Source: Candidatus Eremiobacter antarcticus
Lineage (GTDB): Bacteria > Vulcanimicrobiota > Vulcanimicrobiia > Eremiobacterales > Eremiobacteraceae
Reading direction: 5' to 3'
Length of the DNA stretch: 49,822 nt
Assembly: GCA_003244105.1 (NCBI GenBank)
Contig: QHBK01000012.1
Location: forward strand, 26,593 to 76,414
Part shown: in pieces, positions 15,853-26,002 of the stretch
Layout of the letters: each line of letters starts with the position of its first letter
Position numbering within the stretch: position 1 is the stretch's first letter
Position numbers and translations under genes: made by a program
The notes under the pieces: generated by a model
Told to the model about the DNA's origin: nothing
Seen by the model: only the letters and a program-made list of their open reading frames with translations
Databases searched by the model: none

Positions 15853-17415
15853 TTAGCGCCCGCCGACGACGAACGACCACTTGTATCGCACGGCGTTGCC
15901 TGCGATGTCGCTGCCTCTCACTTCGACGAGCACCGTGCCCGCGGCGAGGTCAGACGGCGGGTAATACGCGATGAAGGCGCCGGTGCGCGTCGTCCGTGAG
16001 GTCACATCGCCCCCGTTCAACGACATCCGCAAGGAGCCGGAGTCCATCCCCTTGTCAGCCACCGTGTTGAAAGTGGCAAAGATATTCGGCCGCGCGGAGT
16101 TGATGCGCGCTCCGTCGTCGGGAGCCACCTGACCGATGGACGGCGGCGTCGTGACGATGTTGAGCGGGTCCGGCGCCTCCGCGACCGCCGAGTCGCCGTT
16201 CTTGCGAAGCTGCACGATGATGGGAGCATCGGTCAGATTGGTGCCAACGTCAACTCGGTAGCTGCCCTCGTAGTGGCCGGCCCGAGTCTCCTGCATGGGG
16301 TTTGCAACGATCACATCGCTGAGATCGAAGCTGGCTTGCGCTCCCACCGTGCCGTTTGCCTGAACTTTGAGAATTTGGGACGCACGCAGCGCCCTGTCGG
16401 CGTTGTCGGTAACCGCGCTGATCTGCACGCTCGATGGAGAACCGCCGCTGCTGGCCCCCGCAGGCGGAGTGGACGTTGCGCTGCGCGCGGCCGTCCGAGC
16501 GGTCAGCACGACGACCTCGTTGACCTTGCCTGTCTTGGGATCGGAGCGCACGCTGACCTTATCGCCTCCCTTGAGATCAGAAAATGCCGCAGCCTTGCCG
16601 GCGAGGGTGACGCTCACGCTCGCAGGATCGGCTGAGATGACCTTTCCATTCGTCAGCACCATGCTGCCCCCCGCGACAGCTGCGATCGTGCCGTTGACCG
16701 TCGCGAAGATGTCCCCCACTGACATCACGCGGCCTGACGCGTCCAGCGTCGCGATGAGCGCATCGCCCGCCTTCACTTGAGCGAGCGAACCGTCTCCGGT
16801 TACCGCACCATGGATGTCTCGAAACTGGATCCTCATTCCGGTTGGCACCGACAGCGCGTACTGCTGACCGTTGGCGGTGATCTGGATGGATGGCGGCCGC
16901 GCATCGGGCGAGACGTTTGTGACCGTGCCGTCGATCGTCGTGGTTGCCGGCGCCGCATTGGGCCGAAGCACCTCGCCGTACGGCGAACCCGTGGTGCCGG
17001 TGGCCACCGCGATGCTATGACTCCTGGCATCATACGATAAGCGCACGCCGAAGGCGGCGGGAAGCGCGCGCAGTGCAATCAAGAGCGTATCCTCAGCGCT
17101 GCGCGGGGCCTGGGTCAGTCTGACGCGGTCCCCGTTTACCGTCGCCCAGCTGTCGTCCGCACGAAAACTGACTTGGCGCAGCAGCGTCGTGACCGTGTAG
17201 GCTTTTTCGTGCCCGTCGAACGCCACGGTGGCGCCGAGCGCGTCAGCGAGCGGGCGCAAGCGGATATACGCGATGCCGCCCAGGGTCCGCGTCGCACTGG
17301 AAGCGAGCTGCTTCCCGTTGATGGTGACGCGCGTGGACTGATCGGCACCCGCGCCCGCGGTTGCGCCCGCGAGCAGGCAACATGCAAGCATGAAAGTCAC
17401 AACTGACCGCATCAT
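15853..17415 (-). CDS. Secreted stalk-domain protein (copper amine oxidase N-terminal-like domain)
   Basis: 520 residues with a signal peptide (FMLACCLLAGATAGAGA). VTINGKQLASSATRTLGGIAY and RLRPLADALGATVAFD, plus a second copy-like part with ALRALPAAFGVRLSYD, are the copper-amine-oxidase N-domain (stalk) repeats, which carry no catalytic metal site. Beta-rich segments follow (about 165-300), then an Ig-like C-terminal domain with PSIGQVAPDDGARINSARP. Probably an extracytoplasmic adhesion or wall-associated protein. Its ATG overlaps the GT4 gene stop (ATGA). Confidence 0.8.
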   Translation of the reverse strand: MMRSVVTFMLACCLLAGATAGAGADQSTRVTINGKQLASSATRTLGGIAYIRLRPLADALGATVAFDGHEKAYTVTTLLRQVSFRADDSWATVNGDRVRLTQAPRSAEDTLLIALRALPAAFGVRLSYDARSHSIAVATGTTGSPYGEVLRPNAAPATTTIDGTVTNVSPDARPPSIQITANGQQYALSVPTGMRIQFRDIHGAVTGDGSLAQVKAGDALIATLDASGRVMSVGDIFATVNGTIAAVAGGSMVLTNGKVISADPASVSVTLAGKAAAFSDLKGGDKVSVRSDPKTGKVNEVVVLTARTAARSATSTPPAGASSGGSPSSVQISAVTDNADRALRASQILKVQANGTVGAQASFDLSDVIVANPMQETRAGHYEGSYRVDVGTNLTDAPIIVQLRKNGDSAVAEAPDPLNIVTTPPSIGQVAPDDGARINSARPNIFATFNTVADKGMDSGSLRMSLNGGDVTSRTTRTGAFIAYYPPSDLAAGTVLVEVRGSDIAGNAVRYKWSFVVGGR

Positions 17416-18533
17416 GTCTTGGTTTTCGCTAAGCCCACGTCCGCTACCGCTTCACGATACACGTCGGCCGTTCGCCTGGCGGTCAGGTCCCATGAGTACT
17501 GCGCCGCGCGTTTGCGACCGCCGTCGCGCAACCGTGCCGCAAGCCGGTCGTCCTTCAACACCGCCGCCATGAGCGATGCCAAGCTGCTTTCGTCGGTGGG
17601 CGTAAAGCTCAGAACGCAATCGCCTCCCACGTCCACCAGCGCGGGCGTCCGAGCGATGATGACGGGCGCGCCGGCGGCCATCGCCTCGAGCACGGAAAGG
17701 CCGAAGCCTTCGTAGAGCGAGGGCTGGACTGCGGCGACGCAGCCCGCATATAACGCTAGCAGATCCTCCACGCGGACGTGGCCCGTCAGCAGCACTCTGC
17801 CGCCCGGTTTGGGCGTCGCGCCCAACTGCGGTCGCGCGGCACCCTCTCCTGTGATCACGAGGTCGCACGGCGCCGCCAGCAGCCGCCAGGCGCCGATAAG
17901 GGTGCCGAGGTTCTTATGGGCGCGGTGGTTGCCCGCGTACACGAAATACGGCCGCTCGAGCGCGAATGACTGCGCAGCGCGCGCCGCGTGAGCGCTGCGC
18001 TGCTCGTCGCTCAAGCGGAAGCTTTCGGCCACGCCGAGCGGTATGACGCGTACACGCTCGGGGCGCACGCCCAAGAAGGCCTGCAAGTCAGCGACGGTTG
18101 CTTGCGAGTCGGTGATGACCGAGCGCGCGGTTGCAGCGACGGGTCTGACGACGAACCGGTAATAGGGCGGCACTTTCCACGAGAACTGCTCCGGGAAGCG
18201 GAGATGGATGAGGTCGTGAATCGTGTAGACGTGAGGCACCCGGCTGCGACGAGGCGCATACACGCTCATGTAATGGATCAAAGACGCGCCGCAGCGCCCC
18301 AGCACGCGCGGCAAGGCGGATTGCTCCTGAAGAGAACCATTGGCGGCGATCGCTTCGCTGATAGGCAAATGCTTGACGTTGGGCTCGTCGAGGTCGAATT
18401 TCGCGTTGCTGACGGCAAGGAACTCGAGCTCCGGTGCGGCGGCCGGCAGGCGGCGTACGACTTCCTCGACGTACGTCTTCATGCCGACCGACATCTGACG
18501 CGTGAGCCGCGCGTCGAGCGCGATGAGAGTCAC
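17412..18533 (-). CDS. Glycosyltransferase family 4 (GT-B)
   Basis: 373 residues. The C-terminal half has FVYAGNHRAHKNLGTLIGAW, then the EX7E motif in LYEGFGLSVLEAMAAGAPV, which binds the nucleotide-sugar. The N-terminal half has VYTIHDLIHLRFPEQFSW, typical of mannosyl/rhamnosyltransferases of GT4. GTG start, about 9 nt after the GT2 gene. With its GT2 neighbour it probably builds an envelope saccharide; donor and acceptor are unknown. Confidence 0.9.
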   Translation of the reverse strand: MTLIALDARLTRQMSVGMKTYVEEVVRRLPAAAPELEFLAVSNAKFDLDEPNVKHLPISEAIAANGSLQEQSALPRVLGRCGASLIHYMSVYAPRRSRVPHVYTIHDLIHLRFPEQFSWKVPPYYRFVVRPVAATARSVITDSQATVADLQAFLGVRPERVRVIPLGVAESFRLSDEQRSAHAARAAQSFALERPYFVYAGNHRAHKNLGTLIGAWRLLAAPCDLVITGEGAARPQLGATPKPGGRVLLTGHVRVEDLLALYAGCVAAVQPSLYEGFGLSVLEAMAAGAPVIIARTPALVDVGGDCVLSFTPTDESSLASLMAAVLKDDRLAARLRDGGRKRAAQYSWDLTARRTADVYREAVADVGLAKTKT

Positions 18534-18542
18534 AACGCCGCT

Positions 18543-19340
18543 CTAGCGAGCTCGCTCTTCCGAGCGCGTGCGAGCCGCCGGCGTCCGCTTGACTGCGTAC
18601 GCTTTTCCGACGACGGCGACCGGGTACATGGCCGACGCCGTCGCGATGAACAAGCCGCGCCAACCGTCCAATACGCCGCCCTTGATGAACAGCAGCCACA
18701 AAGCGCGGAGAGGCATCGTCAGCCAGGCGCGCGCGAGCGCCGCGAGCGACGGCGTTCGGGCCTCCGCCTCAAGGGCCGTATAGAGCTGGAACTTGCGGCG
18801 ATACGATGCGATGGAACGATAGCTGAAGTGGTCCAAAGGCGACTCCAGTTGCGTGCACTCGCCCAGAGGCCGCCACCGTTCGTGCAGCGCGGCGCTTGAC
18901 GCAGCGGCATGGCCCTGCAGTTCCGCGCAACCGGTCTTGAAGAGCCGCACCAGCCGGTCCGGCCACCAGCCGCAGCCGCGGATCCACTTGCCGCAGAACC
19001 AGTTGCGGCGAGGGATGGAAAAAGCCGCGACGCCGGGGGCGGTCTGCAATGTCAAGAGTTCGGCAGCGAGCTCCCGTGACAGCCGCTCGTCGGCATCCAG
19101 CATGAACGTCCACGGCGTCTGCACCAGCCGCGCTGCCGCGTTTCGCGCGCGAAGGTAGCCTTCCCATGGCGCCACCGCTATGGCTGCGCCTGCGGCTCGC
19201 GCCAAAGAGACCGTCTCATCGCGGGATTCGGCGTCGTACACGAGCTTCGGCGACCGAGCAGGGGTGGATGCCAAGCACGCTTCGATGTTCGCGGCTTCGT
19301 TGCGCGTGAGAACGACGAAGGTGATATCGGCGCAGTTCAC
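18543..19340 (-). CDS. Glycosyltransferase family 2 (WaaE/KdtX-like)
   Basis: 265 residues. ITFVVLTRNEAANIEACL begins the GT-A fold, VYDAESRDETVSLA is the first nucleotide site, and FMLDADERLSREL holds the metal-binding D-x-D-type motif. The later RRNWFCGKWIRGCGWWPD block is typical of the KdtX/WaaE branch of GT2. One or two C-terminal hydrophobic segments (MPLRALWLLFIKGGVLDG) may tether it to the membrane. It lies about 20 nt after pyrG and just before GT4. Confidence 0.88.
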   Translation of the reverse strand: MNCADITFVVLTRNEAANIEACLASTPARSPKLVYDAESRDETVSLARAAGAAIAVAPWEGYLRARNAAARLVQTPWTFMLDADERLSRELAAELLTLQTAPGVAAFSIPRRNWFCGKWIRGCGWWPDRLVRLFKTGCAELQGHAAASSAALHERWRPLGECTQLESPLDHFSYRSIASYRRKFQLYTALEAEARTPSLAALARAWLTMPLRALWLLFIKGGVLDGWRGLFIATASAMYPVAVVGKAYAVKRTPAARTRSEERAR

Positions 19341-19358
19341 GCCGGTGAGTGCAGCGTC

Positions 19359-21002
19359 TTAGGCGCCGATGCGCTCGCGCACGAGTCCCCGTCCGAGCGT
19401 TCGAGCATGCGCATAGCTGATGCACGCTTCTATGAAACCGGCGTACAACGGCGCGGGGCGTGTGGGGCGCGACTTGAACTCCGGGTGCGCTTGCGTGCCG
19501 ACGAACCATGGATGAGATGCAAGCTCGATGATCTCGACCAAGTCGCCCGCGCGGTAGTGTCCAGAGAACACCATGCCGTTGCGCTCGAATATCTCCCGAT
19601 AGGCGTTGTTGAACTCAAACCGATGGCGGTGGCGCTCCCAGACGTCAGCCGCGCCGTACAGCCTGCGAGCGAGCGTCTCTTCCTCCAGAGAGCATGGATA
19701 GGCACCCAACCGCATGGTGCCGCCCATGACTTGTAGGTTGCGCTGGTTCTCCATGAAGTCGATGACGGGATGCGGCGTCTCCGGCTGCACCTCTTTTGTG
19801 TGCGCGTTGTCCAAGCCGCAGACGTTGCGGGCGAATTCGACGCAAGCGAGCTGCATGCCGTAGCAGATGCCCAAGAACGGGACCTCGCGTTCGCGCGCAT
19901 AACGAATTGCCATCAGCTTTCCCTTGATGCCGCGCGCCCCGAAGCCCGGCGCAACCAGCACGCCGCTCACGTCGCTCAGCGCTTCAACGCCGCGCTCTTC
20001 CAGCGTCTCCGAATCGATGCGCTCGATGTCGACAGCGGCGTTTTGAGCGACGCCGGCGTGGTACAACGCCTCGTTGATCGAGATGTACGCGTCTTTGAGC
20101 TCGACGTATTTCCCCACGAGCGCTACGCGAACTGTCTCCTTGGGACGCTGGATGCGGCGCACGATCGTCCGCCAGTCTTCCAGGTCCAGAGTGCGCTCTG
20201 AGAGCCCGAATTTCTCGCACACCGCCTCGGCCAGGCCCTCGGCTTCCAGGTTGAGCGGCACCTGATAGATGCTCTGGGCGTCACGGCTTTGCACGACGGC
20301 AGACCGCTTCACGTCGCAGAACAGCGCGATCTTCTCTTTGATCTCAGGCGTCAAGGGGTACTCGGCGCGGCAGATGATGGCGTCAGGGGAGATTCCGATG
20401 GCGCGCAGCTCGCGCACCGAGTGCTGGGTCGGCTTGGTCTTCAACTCGTCGGCCGCGCCCAAGTGAGGCACGAGTGTCAGATGGATGTACATGACGTGAT
20501 CATCGCCGACGTCGTGTTTGAACTGGCGGATGGCCTCGAGGAACGGCAACGACTCAATATCGCCTACCGTGCCGCCGACCTCGATGATGCAGACGTCGGC
20601 GCCGCTCGCGATCGACACCTGTTTGATGCGGTCTTTGATCTCGTTGGTGATATGCGGAACGACCTGCACCGTCGCCCCTAAATACGCGCCGCGCCGCTCC
20701 TGCTCGATCACGGAGCCGTAGATCTGGCCCGTGGTCACGTTGTGCAGCTTAGTGAGGTTTTCGTCGATGAAGCGCTCGTAATGGCCGAGATCGAGGTCGG
20801 TTTCGGCGCCGTCTTCGGTGACGAACACCTCACCGTGCTGATACGGGTTCATCGTGCCGGCGTCGGTGTTGATGTACGGGTCAAGCTTTTGGATGCTGAC
20901 GGAGATGCCGCGGCTTTTGAGCAGGCGGCCGAGGGAGGCGGCGGCGATTCCCTTGCCGAGTGAGGAGACCACGCCGCCGGTGAAAAAGATGAATCGGCTC
21001 AC
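19359..21002 (-). CDS. pyrG: CTP synthase
   Basis: 547 residues. [17 protein letters not shown] is the N-terminal synthetase P-loop region, [17 protein letters not shown] and [19 protein letters not shown] follow. The glutaminase half has [18 protein letters not shown] (catalytic Cys; Tyr replaces the more usual Leu before Gly-Met-Gln) and THPEF-type [14 protein letters not shown]. It converts UTP to CTP with glutamine. GTG at 21002 is preferred because it begins the conserved N-terminus. Confidence 0.97.
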   Translation of the reverse strand: MSRFIFFTGGVVSSLGKGIAAASLGRLLKSRGISVSIQKLDPYINTDAGTMNPYQHGEVFVTEDGAETDLDLGHYERFIDENLTKLHNVTTGQIYGSVIEQERRGAYLGATVQVVPHITNEIKDRIKQVSIASGADVCIIEVGGTVGDIESLPFLEAIRQFKHDVGDDHVMYIHLTLVPHLGAADELKTKPTQHSVRELRAIGISPDAIICRAEYPLTPEIKEKIALFCDVKRSAVVQSRDAQSIYQVPLNLEAEGLAEAVCEKFGLSERTLDLEDWRTIVRRIQRPKETVRVALVGKYVELKDAYISINEALYHAGVAQNAAVDIERIDSETLEERGVEALSDVSGVLVAPGFGARGIKGKLMAIRYAREREVPFLGICYGMQLACVEFARNVCGLDNAHTKEVQPETPHPVIDFMENQRNLQVMGGTMRLGAYPCSLEEETLARRLYGAADVWERHRHRFEFNNAYREIFERNGMVFSGHYRAGDLVEIIELASHPWFVGTQAHPEFKSRPTRPAPLYAGFIEACISYAHARTLGRGLVRERIGA

Positions 21003-21079
21003 TGTATGCGAGCGCCCCCGTCGGCATGGGCACAATTCATGTACTTCTCAGTTCGCAGGAACCGTTCGCAGTCCTGCGA

Positions 21080-21979
21080 CTAGCGCTCCGTCGCCAGCCA
21101 GTCTTGGGGCTGGAAGAACGCCATGGCGTCCGCTTCCCGGCTTCTCGGCTCCGGCTTGTAGTCATACCACCAACCTGCCAGCGGCGGCAGTGACATCAGG
21201 ATGGACTCGGGGCGGCCGTGGGTCGCCAGGCCGAAGATCGTACCGCGATCGTACACGAGGTTGAACTCGACGTAGCGGCCGCGGCGAAATAACTGGAAGG
21301 CGCGTTCCCGTTCGCCATACGGCTCGTCGCGCCGCCGTTCGACGATGGGCAAGTACGGCGCGACAACGTTGCGGCAAGCATCCGTCACAAACGCGAAGGC
21401 TGCTTCGGGATCGTCGCGCACGTCGTCAAAAAATATGCCGCCGACGCCGCGGCACTCGCTGCGATGCGGGATGTAGAAATATTGGTCGCACCAACGCTTG
21501 TAGCGATCGTAGAGGCCTGAGCCATGGCGCTCGCACGTGTCTTTCCAGACCTGGTGGAAGGCGATGACATCCCCGCGCTGTGGATAGTAAGGCGTGAGGT
21601 CAGCACCGCCGCCGAACCAGCTGTCCGCGCCTCGGCGCAGGAAGCGGAAGTTCGCGTGCATGGTCGGCACCATGGGACTGCGCGGGTGAAACACCATGGA
21701 GATGCCGGTGGCATGAAAAGCGCGCTCCCCGCCGCCCAGCTTCTTGAGCGCGACGTCATCGAATTCACCCCACACCGTGGACGTGTTGACACCGGCCTTT
21801 TCGAACAGCGCTCCCTCGGCAAGGACTGCGGAGATGCCGCCGCCGCCGCCGGGCCGCTGCCAACGGTCTTCCTTGAAGCTGCCCGCACCGTCCAATGCGC
21901 TCAGCTCGGCGCACAAGGACCGCTGCCGCTCCTCGAATAGCCGCTGCGCGCGCACAGCGATGTCTGGTTCTGCGGCCAC
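21080..21979 (-). CDS. hemF: Oxygen-dependent coproporphyrinogen III oxidase
   Basis: 299 residues. DRWQRPGGGGGISAVL, GVNTSTVWGEFDD, MHANFRFLRRG, WFGGGADLTPYYP and RGVGGIFFDDV are all hallmark blocks of HemF. It decarboxylates coproporphyrinogen III to protoporphyrinogen IX using O2, so the host makes haem under oxic conditions. The GTG start is one base after the prmC stop, indicating an operon with prfA-prmC. Confidence 0.97.
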   Translation of the reverse strand: MAAEPDIAVRAQRLFEERQRSLCAELSALDGAGSFKEDRWQRPGGGGGISAVLAEGALFEKAGVNTSTVWGEFDDVALKKLGGGERAFHATGISMVFHPRSPMVPTMHANFRFLRRGADSWFGGGADLTPYYPQRGDVIAFHQVWKDTCERHGSGLYDRYKRWCDQYFYIPHRSECRGVGGIFFDDVRDDPEAAFAFVTDACRNVVAPYLPIVERRRDEPYGERERAFQLFRRGRYVEFNLVYDRGTIFGLATHGRPESILMSLPPLAGWWYDYKPEPRSREADAMAFFQPQDWLATER

Positions 21980-21980
21980 G

Positions 21981-22868
21981 CTATCCGGCTGCGTGTCGTG
22001 CTGCCTGCGTCAACCGGCAGATGAGGATGCGCTCGAGGCCGGCACCATCGTTGCGGACTTCAATGGCCGCTTCCGGAAACGCATCCTTGGCCACGCGCTT
22101 CAATCCGCCCGCGATCTGAGGGGAGGCTTCGCAGAACAGCGCTGCGCCCGGTTTCATGTGAGCCGGCGCTTGAGCGAACAGCCGCCGATAGACGTCGAGG
22201 CCGTCGTCTCCGCCAAACAACGCGACGCCCGGCTCATGCGCGCGAACATCGGCCGCAAGTTCCGCCCCCGCTCCGCTTGCGACGTAGGGCAGGTTGGCGA
22301 CGATAGCGTCGAACCGGATCGAGGCGTCGACTTCCGTCAGCAAATCGCAATGCACAAAAAGTACCTGCTCCGCGAGGCCAAGCGCTGTCGCGTTCCAGCG
22401 GGAAAGCTCCAACGCGTCGGCGCTGATGTCCGTTGCGATGACTGTGGCATCCGGCAAGAAATGAGCCAGCGCGCATGCCAAAGCTCCGCTGCCGGTGCCG
22501 ACGTCAGCGACCACGGCGGACGTGCCGCGCAGCTCCTCGACGCAGCTCAGCACGAGCTCCTCGCTCTCGGGCCGCGGCACGAGTACGCGCTTATCCACCG
22601 CGATATCAAGGCCGCAGAACGACTTCTTGCCCGTGAGATATGCGATGGGTTCGCCGGATGCGCGCCGCTCGACGAGCTCGAGCAAGCGCTTACGGCGTAT
22701 GCGATCGAGCACGCAGTCGCCGTATGCGATGACGGACGACGCGTCGAGTCCGGTGACGTGCTGCGTCAGCAGTCGCGCATCCAGCCATGGCGTCTGTGAG
22801 ACGGCGCGCAGACGCAGCCGGCACGCCTCCACGGCTTCGCCGATCGTGCGAGGTTCAGGCGACGGCAT
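21981..22868 (-). CDS. prmC: Release-factor glutamine methyltransferase PrmC
   Basis: 295 residues. The N-terminal helical domain is followed by [14 protein letters not shown] and the SAM motif [16 protein letters not shown]. The active-site motif is NLPYV rather than the more usual NPPY(I/V), a variant I believe occurs in other phyla. It N5-methylates the Gln of the release-factor GGQ motif. The ATG at 22868 lies inside the end of prfA, a 14-bp overlap, so translation is coupled to its own substrate's gene. Confidence 0.94.
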   Translation of the reverse strand: MPSPEPRTIGEAVEACRLRLRAVSQTPWLDARLLTQHVTGLDASSVIAYGDCVLDRIRRKRLLELVERRASGEPIAYLTGKKSFCGLDIAVDKRVLVPRPESEELVLSCVEELRGTSAVVADVGTGSGALACALAHFLPDATVIATDISADALELSRWNATALGLAEQVLFVHCDLLTEVDASIRFDAIVANLPYVASGAGAELAADVRAHEPGVALFGGDDGLDVYRRLFAQAPAHMKPGAALFCEASPQIAGGLKRVAKDAFPEAAIEVRNDGAGLERILICRLTQAARHAAG

Positions 22869-23952
22869 CGCCGGCCAATCGCTTGCGCTCTTCTTCCGCG
22901 AGCAGCGAGTCCACGACGTGGTCGAGCTCACCCTCGAGGATCCCCTTCAGGTTGCCGGTCGACAGTGCGATGCGGTGATCGGTCAAACGGTCTTGCGGGA
23001 AGTTGTAGGTGCGGATCTTCTCGCTGCGATCGCCCGTGCCGACCTGAGCCCGGCGCGCTGTCGCAGCGGCTTGCTCCTGTTCGCGCAGCTTCGCTTCATA
23101 GAGGTGAGCGCGCAGCAATTGCATCGCCCGCTCGCGATTTTGCAGCTGCGAACGTTCTTCTTGGCAGGTGACGACGATGCCGGTCGGTTTGTGAGTGATG
23201 CGGATGGCCGACTCCGTCTTGTTGACGTGCTGGCCCCCGGCGCCTTGCGCGCGATAGGTGTCGATCTCCAGATCCGAGACGTTTATCTCGATCTCCACCG
23301 CGTCGACTTCGGGCATCACCGCCACGGTCGCGGTCGACGTGTGAATCCGTCCGCTGGCTTCGGTTGCAGGGACGCGCTGCACGCGATGCACGCCGCTCTC
23401 ATGCTTGAACAGGCGGTACGAGCCCTTGCCCTTGACGCCCAAGACGACTTCCTTGAATCCACCGGCTTGCGATTCCGACGCGCTGATGATCTCCGTCTTG
23501 AGGCGCCTGGCTTCCGCGAATTTCATGTACATGCGCAGAAGATCGCCTGCGAACAAAGCTGCCTCATCGCCTCCCGTGCCGGCGCGGATCTCCACGAAGA
23601 TGTCCTTGTCGTCGTTCGGATCCTTGGGCACGAGCAGCACTTTTAGCCGCTCAATGCAATCCGCCAGCTCCGATCGTAAGCGCTGCACCTCCGCCTTGGC
23701 CATCTCGGCAAGTTCGGAATCGCTTTCGCGAAGCATCGGTTCCGCTTCCGACAGTTCCTGGACGATTTGCTGATGTTTTCGATAGGTCTCAACGATAGGC
23801 TCGAGCGTGGCACGTTCGATGGAAAGTTCTTTCGCGAGCTTGGCGTCGTAGGAGGTGCCCATCGCGTTGAGCCGCTCTTCGATGTCGCTGTAGCGCGCTT
23901 GCACCGCGTGCAGGCGCGACTCGATTGAAGCGACGTGATCTATTGCAGGCAT
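22855..23952 (-). CDS. prfA: Peptide chain release factor 1
   Basis: 365 residues. The GGQ loop is in [19 protein letters not shown], and the codon-recognition domain carries [12 protein letters not shown] (the PxT-type motif of RF1). The N-terminal helical domain ends with [20 protein letters not shown], then [15 protein letters not shown]. It terminates at UAA and UAG, so amber codons are read as stops here unless suppressed. The ATG has no clear ribosome site. Confidence 0.97.
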   Translation of the reverse strand: MPAIDHVASIESRLHAVQARYSDIEERLNAMGTSYDAKLAKELSIERATLEPIVETYRKHQQIVQELSEAEPMLRESDSELAEMAKAEVQRLRSELADCIERLKVLLVPKDPNDDKDIFVEIRAGTGGDEAALFAGDLLRMYMKFAEARRLKTEIISASESQAGGFKEVVLGVKGKGSYRLFKHESGVHRVQRVPATEASGRIHTSTATVAVMPEVDAVEIEINVSDLEIDTYRAQGAGGQHVNKTESAIRITHKPTGIVVTCQEERSQLQNRERAMQLLRAHLYEAKLREQEQAAATARRAQVGTGDRSEKIRTYNFPQDRLTDHRIALSTGNLKGILEGELDHVVDSLLAEEERKRLAGDAVA

Positions 23953-23998
23953 ATGTTAAGGAAGGGCACTTTCGCCGCGGCGATGCGAAGCGGCGGTT

Positions 23999-24787
23999 TT
24001 AGGGAGCCGAAGCTTCGGCGGGCTCCGATCCCTCGGCGGGCTCAGGCGGCCGGTCGTCTTGCGATTCCTCAGCCCGGGCGTCCGGCACGAGGCCGTCTCC
24101 GCCGCTAACCGGCGCTTGCGCAACTGACGTGGCTTCGACTGACGCCTCGGGCGCCGCTTCGACCTGTGGCCCGCCCACTGTTTCAGTTGCAGGCACAGGC
24201 TCCGGTGCCGGCCCTGGCTCCCGTGTTGGCGCAACATCCGGTATCCCAGCTTCTGGTATCGTGACCTCTGGTGTAGCCGCAGCTTCAGGTGCGGACGCCC
24301 CTTCTGTCGTCGCCCCAGCGACTGGTGTCGCCGCCGCTTCTGCTGTCGTCGCGGACTGCTCGGCCGCCACTGCCTGGGTCTTCTTCCTGGGAGCCGCGGG
24401 CTTGCGTCGCGCGCGGGGCTTCGCTTCCTCTTTGGGTTCGGACGGTGGTTCAGCAGCAGGCGACTGCGCGCTGCCATTCGTCGTGGCAACCGAGCCGTTT
24501 GCGGCCGCCGCGGGTGTGCTTGCCGCTTCGGCTTGCGCCTTGGCCGCCGCAGCCTCCGCCTTTTCTTTCGCCTTGGACTTCTTGCTCGTCACGGTGCCGT
24601 ACTTGCTCATGAACTTCTCGACGCGGCCTTCCGTATCGACGAACTTCTGGTTGCCCGTGAAGAACGGATGGCAGGCCGAGCAGATCTCGACGTGCAGCTT
24701 CTCTCGAGTCGAGCCGGTCGTGAATGTGTTGCCGCACGAGCAGGTGACGGTGGCGACGAACCACTTGGGATGGATTTTCTCTTTCAA
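23999..24787 (-). CDS. rpmE: Ribosomal protein bL31 with a long Ala/Pro/Glu-rich C-terminal extension
   Basis: 262 residues. Residues 1-70 are a zinc-type bL31: [19 protein letters not shown] (C-x-C), then [18 protein letters not shown] (C-x2-C). Normal bL31 is 65-90 residues. After [13 protein letters not shown] the frame continues for about 190 residues of low-complexity Lys/Ala, then Pro/Ala/Glu/Thr sequence with a basic patch ([14 protein letters not shown]). The TTG start has AAGAGG at 6-nt spacing, and an extended -10 promoter lies upstream. The tail is open in one frame with wobble-rich codons, so it looks coding, not a missed stop. Confidence 0.88.
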   Translation of the reverse strand: MKEKIHPKWFVATVTCSCGNTFTTGSTREKLHVEICSACHPFFTGNQKFVDTEGRVEKFMSKYGTVTSKKSKAKEKAEAAAAKAQAEAASTPAAAANGSVATTNGSAQSPAAEPPSEPKEEAKPRARRKPAAPRKKTQAVAAEQSATTAEAAATPVAGATTEGASAPEAAATPEVTIPEAGIPDVAPTREPGPAPEPVPATETVGGPQVEAAPEASVEATSVAQAPVSGGDGLVPDARAEESQDDRPPEPAEGSEPAEASAP

Positions 24788-24862
24788 CGATGCCTCTTAC
24801 AGCGCTGCCCGGCTCGAGCTTCCGAGACTGTTGTCCCGCTCGCGCCGCGTGCGCCATGGAAC

Positions 24863-24871
24863 ATTATACCA
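24863..24871 (-). promoter_or_regulatory. Extended -10 promoter for rpmE operon
   Basis: On the minus strand the sequence TGGTATAAT is an exact extended -10 element, about 80 nt upstream of the rpmE TTG. A -35 box is weak (TAGACC at 18-nt spacing), which is tolerated when TGn is present. It would drive rpmE-prfA-prmC and onward. Confidence 0.6.
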
Positions 24872-24962
24872 TAGCGGTTTCTCAAGGGTCTAGACGGCCG
24901 ACCGTCGCGCGGGAAACGTTCGTCGCATTCTTGCAGCTAGCACACTCGTGGAGGTCTTTCTC

Positions 24963-25256
24963 ATGGCCTGGATACCGCTCGCGGCCAACGTCGTCCAGAT
25001 GATCACTCAGCACGGAGTCGACGCGGCCCAACAGACGATGCTCTCAATGGATGAGACGCACCAGCTGGTTCTTCAGGCGCGGGAGATGCAGCACCAAGCG
25101 GTGATGGACGACCGAAGCGAGGCGTTCAATGAGGCGATCCAGGAGCGGTCAGAGCGCATGCGCGAGCGCGAGCTGCTGCAAGACCTGAACATGTCCGACC
25201 GCAAAATCGACGACAAGATCACGAAGGATTGGATCGGGCTCATCCGCGGACAGTAG
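24963..25256 (+). CDS. Small helical protein of unknown function
   Basis: 97 residues from the ATG at 24963, which has GGAGG at 8-nt spacing. The N-terminus is mildly hydrophobic (AWIPLAANVVQMI), and the body is a charged, predicted helical coil (MQHQAVMDDRSEAFNEAIQE, then RSERMRERELLQDL). I do not recognise a family. It is transcribed divergently from rpmE and convergently to the dioxygenase-like gene. Confidence 0.7.
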   Translation: MAWIPLAANVVQMITQHGVDAAQQTMLSMDETHQLVLQAREMQHQAVMDDRSEAFNEAIQERSERMRERELLQDLNMSDRKIDDKITKDWIGLIRGQ

Positions 25257-25267
25257 GGGACAATCGC

Positions 25268-25951
25268 TCACATTTTCACACCGATGGAAAAGTGAGCTGC
25301 GTACCCGGCTTCGCGCGGCGCAAGCGCCAACTGGGTGCTTCGAGAGTAAAGGCCGTCCGCCGCGTTTTTCATGGTCCGGGCGCCACGCGTGTTGTAGGGC
25401 GTCCTCGCCATGACGCGATCCGTCAGTGAGTCATCGAAGTATAGTTGAGTGGTGTACTGTTTCGCCGCCGCCCCGCTTGCGGAGAACGGGCGGACCATGA
25501 CGTGGATGTGGACGGTGCGCCCAGGGTACCAGCCAGGATACACCGTTTGAAATTTCACCGTGCCTTGCCGGTCCGCGATCTGATACCCACGCAAATACCT
25601 TTGCCCCGACGTGTTCAGAACCGCTTCCTCAGAATACACTCCGTTTGCGTCCGCATGCCAGACGTCGATCCGGGCTCCCGGTAAGGCGGTGCAGCCGCCG
25701 GCTTGGCTCACCTTAGAGATGCGCAATGTCAGCGACAGCGGAACGGCTTGCGTGACGTAGCGGTCGTGGGTCCCGCTCGTAAGATCTGAGCGGTTCGGCT
25801 GGCTGTCCACGAAGAAGGGGCCCATCTCCACGTCGGGCGTCAACGTGCACGGGAGCGGGGTCGCAGCGCTTACTCTTCCGCCGGCTCGTTCGAAAAGCGC
25901 GATGGAGGTGCCCATGGCCCCCAAAATCCGAAGCGCAGATTTCCTATCCAT
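25268..25951 (-). CDS. Intradiol ring-cleavage dioxygenase-like secreted protein
   Basis: About 227 residues. The iron site is visible: a first Tyr in DANGVYSEE, and the hallmark GWYPGRTVHIHVMV supplying Tyr, Arg, His and His. The N-terminus has RKSALRILGAMGTSIALF, a possible Tat- or Sec-type leader, so it may act outside the cytoplasm like other secreted intradiol-like proteins. Real family enzymes cleave catechol or hydroxyquinol rings; the substrate here is unknown. The start could be ATG 25951 or an upstream in-frame one. Confidence 0.85.
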   Translation of the reverse strand: MDRKSALRILGAMGTSIALFERAGGRVSAATPLPCTLTPDVEMGPFFVDSQPNRSDLTSGTHDRYVTQAVPLSLTLRISKVSQAGGCTALPGARIDVWHADANGVYSEEAVLNTSGQRYLRGYQIADRQGTVKFQTVYPGWYPGRTVHIHVMVRPFSASGAAAKQYTTQLYFDDSLTDRVMARTPYNTRGARTMKNAADGLYSRSTQLALAPREAGYAAHFSIGVKM

Positions 25952-26002
25952 GTGCCGACGGATTCCCACTGTCATGTCTGCGCACCTAGGCGCCCCAACC
26001 AT

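Noticed and set aside
23956-24489. Second open frame (Arg/Lys/Gln/Pro-rich) overlapping the bL31 tail
   Set aside because: It is the -1 shadow of the same GC-rich sequence; the bL31 frame has a start, ribosome site and promoter.
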